Assembly: GCA_964007475.1 (NCBI GenBank)
Contig: OZ023275.1
Span: 23,252,899-23,316,898 of the forward strand
Length of the DNA: 64,000 nucleotides
Reading direction: 5' to 3'
Source: Hybos culiciformis
Taxonomy: Eukaryota; Arthropoda; Insecta; Diptera; Hybotidae
Numbering within the stretch: position 1 is the stretch's first letter; each line of letters opens with the position of its first letter. The position numbers were made by a program, and so were the translations under genes. Shown here in pieces: positions 54,550 through 64,000 of this stretch. Below the pieces are notes generated by a model. That model saw only the letters and a list, made by a program, of their open reading frames with translations, was not told where the DNA came from and made no database searches.

Positions 54550-56159
54550 AAATAATTACAAAATTGACGGCCAATCTCTTTAAATAGGCACATTTTCAAT
54601 TTTTGTTTGGTTTGACTAATCCTTAATTTTCGTTTACATTTTTTTAATTTGGAAATTCTGTTTTGATTTGAATTTGATAACATATCAATTCACAATCTTA
54701 TATGATTCAGATATCGGTTAATAAGAATATTACAATTGTTTTGGAATAAAATTAGTTCCGAAAGAAAACATTGTAAATATATCATTTTCTTTTTGAGTTT
54801 TATTTAGAGATTTTTGTAATATAATAAGAGTCAAAAGCATATGATCGTAAAACCAAATCGGCACAACATAAATTCACTTTAAATGTTTTGGCATAAAATA
54901 TTTATTAATATCATAATACTGCAAAAATATTGCCATGAAATGGATTTGATTTCAGACACCAGTGATTTCAAAAAAGATGTTGAACTCTTGAACTGATTTT
55001 TTTGTTAGATCAACCTTAATTTCAACTATATAGAACTTACAAGCCAAAATTTATTTATGTTTTTTAGATTGTAACCATTTATGTTTAATGATCGCCAGAA
55101 ATTTCGTAAAACAAAATTTTAATAAGAATTACGATATCATGTTATTTTTCACTGCATAAATTAGAGCAAATTTCTAAATTCGAATATAACAATCAAGAAG
55201 GTCTCTTTTTTGATAGTTTTGAGATATTCAAGATTTTTTGTTTTTATTATCGAGCATTTGTATGAAGAGATGCTCGATGTTATTGCCTTTCTAAATGCCT
55301 TTAGAACCAAAAAATACATTTTTCAAAAAATTTATACGGTCAATAATATTTAAACAGTTCCAAATATGCAAATATCTGAAAACTTTTAAGACTTACACCC
55401 TCAGATACAGCATGAAATATATTTTTAGGCTTTTGTTCTTAAGATAACAAGTCGTATTACTAAACTTTATCTTTGATGGAAAAGAATGAATGAAAAGAAA
55501 AAAACTAAAAGCTAGAATCCTCAAGATTTTCTTGGTTAAAAAATTCAAAAATTCCTGCAATTCTTTATCTACTTCAGGAGTAGAAAAATGTACATTTTTA
55601 TAATCAATTATTTGCAATTGTTGAAGGAAACTTAAAAATACCTAGTAGTCCATTCGTGAAAAAAAAATCATTATCTTCATCATCTTTACGAACTTCAAGA
55701 CGTCATCTCCGGACGAGCATATTCTAGTTACAATTTTTTTTCCCTATTACTTGGTTTATGATAAAGCCAAATTTGTCTATACCCATTCACAAACATAAAA
55801 CCTTAATATGCCAAAAAATAAAAAAAAAAATCATAACAAAAATAATTATTATAATCTTGAATTTTTTCCAGTGTCAAAAGCAGTGAAAATAATAATAATA
55901 AAAAAAAAAAAACAACAAGAAAAAAATAATTTTTGTGGAAATTAGATTGCTGAATTAATGTATGTAATATGTATGTATTCATTTATATATATGAAAGTAT
56001 TTCTGAATTTTCCTTTACTTGCTTTTTGTTTTTTTTTTTTCAGTTTTTTTTTTTCTGTTCACCAAATCCAAATACATATAATTTTATTTTCCTCACAGTA
56101 AAAGGACAGAATAAAAGGAAAAACATCAATAAAGCGTAGAAATCGTGAAGAATAATATC

Positions 56160-57240
56160 GTCTCCGCATAACAAAAAAAAATAAATAAAAAAAAATATTT
56201 TCTTTTTTTTTTCATAAATTATTTTTTTAATTTAAAATAAAAAAAAAAAAAATACAAAAAATTCCTATTAAATCAGTGTTAAAAAAAAAAATAAAATAAT
56301 ATTTATAAAATATTTAATATTTAAGATATTTTACGTCCTTTTTAGAAAACGAAAAAATTAAAAAAAAAAAATTAAATTTTTCTCTTAATTATACGAAAAA
56401 AAAAGGAAGAAAAAAGAAAATTTATAGCGAAAAAAAAAAAAAGAAAATTTATAAAGAAAGATATGTTACACATCATCCTGTTATGTAACAAATTTTTGTG
56501 ATAAAGAGTGCAGAACAAAATTTATTAAAAAAATTTTTTTTATAATTACAAGAAGAAGAAAATAAGCAGCAGAGCAAATTTTAGTTTTAACAAAAAAATA
56601 ATGATTAAATAATTTTTTTTTGTTTTTTTTTCTTTTATTTTCTTGTAAATAAATTATAAAAAAATAAAATTAAAAAAAAAAAAAAATAAAACAAATTTTA
56701 AAATTGAAATCTGAAATTTTTATCGTTATTATTATATCTGTCAAAACAAAAAAAAATTTTTTAAATAACGTTGTTAAATTTAAATAAAAAAATATAAAAT
56801 AAAAAAAAAAATTATCGTTATTATTTTTATAAAATAAAACTTATAATAATAAATAATTAAAATTAATAAATTTTTAAAATAAAATCAAAATAAAAATAGA
56901 ATTTTTTGTTTTTAGAAAATTTTTTTTTAATGAATTTCAATTATACCGAATTAAAAAAAAAAAAATTATTTCATTTTTAAATGAAATAAAACCATAAAAA
57001 ACCAATAAACAAAATTTAATATTAAATATTAAATTTAAGTGCGTTTTTATTTTAATTATTGTTTTAAATTAAATTTTGAAAAATAATATTATTTTTAAAA
57101 TTTTTAAAATCCACATAAAAAGGTATATTAAAAAATTATTTTGCTCGGAAATAAAATAAAATTTTGACAAATAAAATATTTTAAATTTAATTTAAGAATA
57201 AAAAAAATTTAAATAAAAATTATTAATTTAAAAAATTTTT
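56160..57240 (+). other. A-rich strand-asymmetric stretch
   Basis: For about 1.1 kb the plus strand is dominated by A-runs with far fewer T-runs, unlike most of the window, where the two are balanced. A-rich untranslated leader sequence or replication/transcription-linked skew are possible explanations. No gene is visible in it. Confidence 0.6.
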
Positions 57241-57406
57241 CAAGTTAAAAGTAGTTGAACGTTAGAATGACAATGTAAATTTCATCGAAACGTCATATAT
57301 ATAAAAATTTAATATTAATCAAAATGAAATAATAAACAAAACTCGCATAATAATCTCGTAAAGGTTTGATTTTATATTAAATTCTTCTTTTTTTTTTTAA
57401 ATACAG

Positions 57407-57694
57407 TCCGGAATATAAAGTTTTTCTCGCTTAAGGATATTTTTGTTTGAAGTCAAATTTTGTTTGAAGTCAAATTTTGTGAAAAATGTTATTTTCCCTC
57501 GAAAAATGTTTCACAAAAGAAATATTAAAATTTACTGCAGTCCGATAGCTCAAGCAAAATTTATTGGACAACTTCAATTAATTGAAACCTTATTTTCTCT
57601 TCGAAACTTACTAACTTGTCATTATCAAAAATAATAAAAATTTGATAACAAAGTGAGAAAAGAAATTGAAGATAAAACTTTTACAAGATCACAA
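57407..57694 (+). other. Weak candidate noncoding exon on the plus strand
   Basis: A pyrimidine-rich acceptor ending TACAG (57402-57406) and a GTATGT donor at 57695-57700 bracket 288 bases of less AT-rich sequence. The longest frame in it runs 57443-57634, shows no family resemblance and ends in two stops, so if it is an exon it is probably untranslated. It follows a long A-rich stretch. Chance is a realistic alternative. Confidence 0.2.
57445..57478 (+). repeat. 17-bp tandem duplication GTTTGAAGTCAAATTTT
   Basis: Two exact adjacent copies (57445-57461 and 57462-57478), inside the weak candidate exon at 57407-57694. Confidence 0.85.
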
Positions 57695-58542
57695 GTATGT
57701 AGAAATTTTGTTTTTTATTTTTATTTTTCTATTTATTTCGATTATTTCTCTAATTTGTTCCAATTTTCTTTTTAGATCTAAATTGGCATACAATTTTTTG
57801 GTGGAGAAACTTAATTTCTTAAAATTTTTTTTATTTATTACTTAATTCAAACAATTTAATTAGTACCTATAAATATCATACCTATAGATACCTATACCTA
57901 TAGATTTTCTTTTTTTAACGCGAGGATATATCAAATTAAGTTAAATTGAAAGTAATAATAATTGATTTCGACAAATTTTTCATATAATGCAACATTATAC
58001 ATATTATCGTTACATTTGATAACATTTCTTAAACAACATAAAATTTATTATTTATTTACAATTTTTTTTGCTTTAATTTCATCGTTCTTGTATCAATTTG
58101 CGACTTGAAATCGAAATTATATTTTATCAAATGAAAATAAAGAATATGAACTCGGTTGGGGATCATTTTATTTTTATGATTGTAAAAAGAAATTTTCTGT
58201 TTTTATGAAATACCAATTTTTTATTTCAATCTGAATAATACTTAGCTTTTTATTATTTTCATACTTAAAGGCTCAATCTTCAAAAAAAAACAAAAAAAAT
58301 ATTGAAACTAAAAATGAGCAAAAAATAAATCCTTGGATGCCTCCAATTTTGTACCGAGAATCTTACATTTTTATTTTTCTTCTTCCATCAAATTTTACAC
58401 AGATTTATTTAATAATAATTTTTTTTTATTTAAATTATAGTACTTGACCTCGTAAAACTTCACAAATTAAATTATGTGCATAATACTGTGTATTTTTTTA
58501 AATACTACACAAACAGAAAATATAATTACATCGACATAAGAC

Positions 58543-58559
58543 GTAGGTAGGTAGGTAGG
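58543..58559 (+). repeat. GTAG tetranucleotide microsatellite
   Basis: Four GTAG units plus one G; GACGTAGGTGG follows shortly after and may be a decayed extra copy. Confidence 0.85.
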
Positions 58560-59444
58560 CACAAGAAAGACGTAGGTGGAAAAAGAACAAGAAATTCAGT
58601 TTTTTTTTCTCTTTTTTTTTGTTGTATATAATTATATGCCCTAATAAAGATAAGGGTGGTATTATTTCAGGGTTCGTTCAATAACTTTAAACTTTTTTTT
58701 TTTCAATTTATTTAGTGGATTATCACTTGATTAATGAGATATTATATTAATTGTATTGATGGTTTTGAATTATTTTTTCTATATTATTTTTGCCTCAATC
58801 AAAAACACACTAAATTAAAATAAAATTGCTTAAAAATTAATGAATTTCAAAATTTTTTTCCAAAAAATAATCAAAATTCAAAAATATCAAAATTATCATA
58901 GTGATAAAAATTAATAATTCAGTTAATTGTGGACTAAATTTTAAATTTTGTTATTTAATTTCAATACAATTTTCTTATAAAAAAAACATTTAAAATTAAT
59001 TTTAAATTTACAATATTAATTTGAAGAATTAAATATAAATGAGTTTTTTTTTTTTTTTGAAGAATCTAAATGAGAAAATGTTAATATACCTTTAGCTATA
59101 CATATATTCATAATACAACAAAAATGGAAACATTCCCTTTCCCTTCTAAAAAAAAAACATAAATATATGAATAATATACAATGTGGTTTGTCCTTTTACT
59201 GAACATTAGCAATATAAAAAAATATGTCGATAGCCAATATAATATTAACGAATTGTATTGCATACTTTTTTGTTAATGTTTACTTTACCAAAATTCCAAA
59301 TATATATATATACATATATAATATAAGTATATACCTATATATATTTTCATTTGATAAATTAGACCTATTTCATGTGCCACAGTTTTATAACTTTTTATAA
59401 CAATTTTCATAAGGATTAGATTTAGAAGTATTTATTTAAACAAA

Positions 59445-59469
59445 AATAATAATAATAATAATAATAATA
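59445..59469 (+). repeat. ATA microsatellite
   Basis: About eight AAT units. Confidence 0.9.
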
Positions 59470-61014
59470 GATTTTGTATTTTTACAATAATAAACACAAA
59501 ATGTAAACATTTTAAATATAAAAAAAATTCTTTTCTTTACTAAAAATATTTACGAAAGTTGTTTGATGAAGGTTTTAACTTAAGCTTTATTCAAAAAAAA
59601 AAAATAACTCTCATAATATTCTCTTTATAAAAATTTTCAGAAAAAAATATTAATATCAAAATTTCAAATTTTTAATCCTTTGATACAAGCAAAATGATTT
59701 AAAATAATAATTTTCTGATTAAAAAACTGCCTAGAATTTTGTTATGTTTATTTTAAAACTTATTTATATAAAAATACCTAATTATTATTCTATCTTTACC
59801 TAAAAAGAAGTTTTTTTCGAATTTCAAAACAGAAAGCAATTAAATGAATGAAACTGAAAAACTTTTTTTGTAATTATAAAAATAGTTTTTTTTTTTTTTG
59901 TTATAACTAAGAAAATAAAATTACAAAAATAGAATAGAATATAATATAGTTTTATCGATTGAACAGAATTTTTGAAACTGATGTATAGATGCGGTCCTAC
60001 CCGTGTCGACGATATTAATTTCCGTAATTTATGTACACACATTGATCAATTGTTACATGAATTTATCTTTAATTCATAGATTCTTTGTATTGTTTTATAT
60101 ATTTGTCACTTTCATCCCATTATAATTATTGAGTTTATTTTATTTTTTTGAAATCCCAGCAAGTTGTTTCTAAATTTAGAGGGCTATTACAGTTTTATTG
60201 TTACTCAAAATTAAAAAAAATTGAAAATATTTTAATTTTGAATTTTTTTTTTATTTATAAATTATATCTAGAATTTATTTAATTTTGATTAATTTTCTAT
60301 TATTTTTATTTATGATATTTTCCCGGGTTGTTTATTTTAACCTAAAATTATATTATACAATGCAAATAAAAATTGATTTATTTTCCTAAAATAAATGTAA
60401 ATTGTTGTCAGGTTATATAAACCATAAAACCCTAATTCCAAAAAAGTTAAAAAAAAAAAAATAAATAAATAAATTAAAATATTGATGACCCTGTATGTTA
60501 TTAATTATTCAATGAAGATATATGTGTGTACGTTTATATACAGGCAAATTAATAAATATTAATTTTAAGAGCAGAATATTAAGAATATTAAAAAAATCAA
60601 GATAAAATTTAGATGAGAGAACATTGAACTGGAAAAAATAAACTATTTAAATTAGCATTGTGCATATGGTAGTATTTCTATATACAACACGCTTTGATTA
60701 ATTAAATCGAAATCAATTATGAAATAAATCTTTTTCTTGAAAAATTTAAAGTTGCACTTAAAAATATGTTTAGATAAAATCAAATCTGTATCACCCTGAT
60801 GCTGAATTATTTAAAAGTGAAATTTTATTATCTTCAAAAAAAAAATAAGTTGGTATATCAGAATCGGGCCTTCGACTCACTGAAATAAATATCTTTAGTT
60901 CTAGTACCCATACTTACTTTTAGATACCTTGGTAACAACCAAGAGGATTCGATGCTTTCAATACCATAATACATATAAGCACCATTGTTTTCATATTACC
61001 TTTTACACATATAA

Positions 61015-61037
61015 AAATTTTCATCGAAATCCAGATC
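61015..61037 (+). repeat. Diverged interspersed-repeat relic, related to 17736-17776
   Basis: AATTTTCATCGAAATCCAG matches the 17736 copy closely, and TTTTAGATACCTTGG upstream (about 60920) matches the flank of the other copy in the same order and spacing class. Confidence 0.45.
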
Positions 61038-62803
61038 CCCAGTTCCAGTCTTTGGAATAATCTATACCCAACATATTAATTTTCATCGGTATCAATTAAA
61101 AGTTAAAATAAAAAGTAAAAATAATACAATTTTTCATTTTTGATGGAAAACCGGGCTAAAATACCATAATAGTAAATTCAAACAAAATTTTAGGCCATAT
61201 TTCAAGAATTTTCTTTTGTCGACAAATCCCATCAAACCAAAATGATCAAATTTCTGTACTTTTTTTACAATAATTAATTTTTTTTTCAATTTATTACTTA
61301 AAAGATACTACAAACGTGACACAAACGACCCGAGAAATATTAAAATAAAATATAAATCTATTAAAGCAAGCAATCCCGAAGTTAGACCATTGACGGCGCA
61401 AAAAGGAAAATCTATTTAAATAACTTTTTTACGTAAGGACGTTTTTACAATCAAAGCATCCTGGACCACTTCATTTGCACGGCCATAATCAGTATAATCA
61501 GAAAAAAATAAATATATATATATAACGCTTCCTATGCGTCTGCCGAAAGTAATCATAAATCTCGATGGTATGAACCAGTCTTCTAATCGACTCAACTTAT
61601 ACATTTATTAGAAATAAAAAAAAAAAATTATTTTTCGCTTAAGAATGAAAAATAAAACTCTGCAAACTTTTAATCAATAATAATAATGATAATGTTATTT
61701 TTTTTTTAACGTTTTTAGGGTTCTTTTTCTATATTTTGCTCCTCAGGGAATTTTATACAAATAAAATTTATACAAAAAAAAAAAAAAAAACACAAAACAA
61801 AAATTTTCTCTAAGAAAATAAGAAACATAATATTGTTATAAGTAGTAAAAACAAAAAATAAATAAAAATAAAAATAATAAGAAGAATTTAGTTTTCAAAT
61901 ATTTTATATACATTCCCTGCCTCAATTTTTTATTTTTTTTTTCCTAATATTTTTTCCACATAATAATAAAGTTGAAATACATATATGTACCTATGTATAT
62001 AATACTTTTATTTATTTTTATTTTTTTTTTTATTATTATTATGAAGTTTACCAATGAACCTAAACCTATTTATAGCACCCAAAAAAATAAAAATAAAAAT
62101 AAATAAATAAATAAAAATACCAAGAATAAAGCATATTTATTATGAGTAGTATCTTCAATATTTTTTCTCAAACAAAAACAAAACAAAAATAATAGCATAG
62201 TCATTAATAAAATTGATTTTAATTAAAAACAAAAAAAAAGTTTAACATACAAAAACAGCACAAATAGGAAAACAAAAAAAAAGTTTAAAATTTTTTATTT
62301 TTTTTTCAATGAAACAAAAAAAAAATTTAAAAATGAGCAATTGAAACATTAAACATTTTTCCTTTTTGTTTTTTTTTTTTTTTTTTTTTCCTTTCTTTCT
62401 GTTAAGTAGTAGAATGTCCTTTTAGAACGAAGACAAAAAAAAAAAAAATTCAAGAAAAATTGTAAAAATGAATATTTAAAAAAAAAAAAAAACTCACACA
62501 AAAATATAATATACATATATGTATACAATATATATATATGTACATTATATAGACTCTCATTTATATACATAAATATATAAAATTTATTTTTATTTAAACA
62601 GCAGCAATATAAGAAGAAAATAAAAAAAAAAAAAAAAAAAACAAAAATAATATAATTTTTCAATATTGCGCACGAGCAACCTTACAAGAACCACGTGCTT
62701 TAATTCTAATCAAAGAAAAATAATAATAATAATAAAAATAAAAAGAATAACAAAATAAAACAACAACATTAATGTAATATATACACATATATATAATATA
62801 GAA

Positions 62804-62826
62804 AATAATAATAATAATAATAATAA
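62804..62826 (+). repeat. ATA microsatellite
   Basis: About seven AAT units; a shorter run of the same type is at 62720-62734. Confidence 0.88.
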
Positions 62827-64000
62827 AAACATAACAAAAAAAATTTTTTTTAAGTTGCAATAATAGTAAGTACAAAAAAAAAACAAAAAAAAATTAACAC
62901 TTCAAAATGAAAAGGTCGAATCAAATATTTTTTTCTTTTTTAAAAAAAAACTTAGAGTAAAATGTTTCTAAATTTGAATTTAATTAAATATTATTTTAGG
63001 TTTTAGATAAATTTTGTATTTAATTAATATCATTTTATATATTAGTACAACATTTAAAATTATTTTTCTAAACGATAAACAAAAAACAGCTGATTCCAAT
63101 GTTCCATTCAAAATAACAGATACATAGTGTAATTTTCTTTTTAACTATTTATTATTTTCACAGTTTTTTGAAATTTTGTATTAATTAATTAAAATCTACA
63201 CTTAAATTGTTTACTTTATAATTTCAAATATGAACACCAGTTTCTATTCTTTAAAAAAAATCAATTTGTATGATATCCAATTCAAGTAAATTTTCTCCAC
63301 ATCAGACATCATTTACTTAGTTTCAATTATATATTTAAGTAATACAATAAGTAATAAATAAGTCATACAATTCAAGGCCCAAGATTTTATTGAAATAATT
63401 TATTGAAAACAAAATACTTTAAAAATCAAAGTTTATTATATTGCAATTAAAAGTTAAAAAAAAAAAAAACATCAATTTCATATTTTTTCTTTCTTCTAAA
63501 TATAAAATAAAGTTAGCTTTAATAAATATTTTATTCAAATACAGAAAATGTTCACGGATCAATTCAAAATAATATTCGTTTACTTTTTTTTGTATCCGCG
63601 CAAATTCTTGTTTTTTTATTTTTGCTATCAATAAAACAGATTTTGTAAAAAAGGAAACATTTTTGTTTTCTGTTCATTTAACCAGAAATTTATAAGCGGA
63701 TAACCAAGATTAATTTCATAATGCCCAATTCTCAATTCTTAGATACAATCAAAAAAAAAAGAAGTAATAATAAGTAAGTATAAATAAAAGAAAAAAGTAA
63801 ACAAAATATATTATAAAATAAAAATCATAGTGAAAATTATAATACTATACTATATTTATAATCAGATCAAGTATATTTAACAATCAACAGGGAATTTATT
63901 CTTCAAGACCTTACATTTTAATATCATTTATTATTATCATTCATATATATATGTATATAGTTATTTTTATCTTCTTTGAATTCACATAAAAAACTAATGG

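Larger units (their letters stand above)
40450..56159. other. AT-rich noncoding DNA, no supportable gene
   Basis: Only simple repeats, the hairpins at 44803 and 54026, the direct repeat at 46149 and the minisatellite at 54431 stand out. Less AT-rich patches at 42280-42470, 43380-43560, 45750-46520 and 54950-55740 look like decayed dispersed repeats. Confidence 0.65.
57701..64000. other. AT-rich noncoding DNA, no supportable gene
   Basis: Contains the repeat relic around 60850-61620 and dense A/T tracts and microsatellites at 61620-62900. No exon with conserved residues and splice signals was found. Confidence 0.65.

Noticed and set aside
55393..55617. Minus-strand frame containing DYKNVHFSTPEVDKELQEF
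   Set aside because: The first part looks somewhat protein-like, but no family was recognised and no convincing acceptor or donor frames it. Could be a repeat fossil.
62349..62875. Two adjacent minus-strand frames of 104 and 71 codons
   Set aside because: Coded by A-tracts and an ATA microsatellite; poly-F/I/Y products only.
1..64000. CRISPR arrays, bacterial operons, rRNA genes, viral genes
   Set aside because: No regularly spaced repeats with unique spacers, no bacterial gene organisation, no rRNA-like GC-balanced blocks and no viral protein motifs were seen.

Overview
The window is eukaryotic nuclear DNA. It is very AT-rich, full of homopolymers and ATT/TA microsatellites, and has no bacterial-style gene packing. 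The coding part that can be read is two short, cleanly spliced exons on the minus strand. They encode the start of a calponin-homology (CH) domain whose closest match from memory is the N-terminus of insect MICAL-like proteins. Together with GTAAGT donors, long introns and a eukaryotic tRNA-Val(AAC) gene, this points to an arthropod, most likely an insect. The species cannot be named from sequence alone.

Layout. Positions 1-12904 hold no gene that I can support; they carry one ~373-bp MITE-like element (3998-4370), two hairpins and many simple repeats. Positions 12905-13858 are a short hAT-type element with terminal inverted repeats, a perfect 8-bp target-site duplication and a frameshifted fragment of a transposase dimerisation domain. 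Exon B of the MICAL-like gene is at 17374-17558 and exon A, with the start codon, is at 19207-19358 (with 5'UTR to 19416). The 1.65-kb intron between them contains an intact tRNA-Val gene on the opposite strand. Exon A is preceded by a good splice acceptor, so the gene has at least one noncoding exon upstream. A tentative candidate lies near 40119-40400, which would make the first intron about 20.7 kb. The later MICAL-like exons (LIM, bMERB) were not found and probably lie beyond position 1.

Positions 19417-40118 are presumed intron, and contain a second hAT-like MITE (32037-32547, perfect 8-bp TSD, six copies of CTCGGTTA). Positions 40450-64000 contain no recognised gene. They hold a strongly A-rich strand-asymmetric stretch (56160-57240) with a weak candidate noncoding exon beside it, diverged repeat relics and microsatellites.

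The most solid observations are the split CH domain, the nested tRNA, and the two hAT-type insertions with their target-site duplications. I see no new defence, CRISPR or biosynthetic system. Nearly all of the 60-100-codon open frames here are chance frames in AT-rich DNA.
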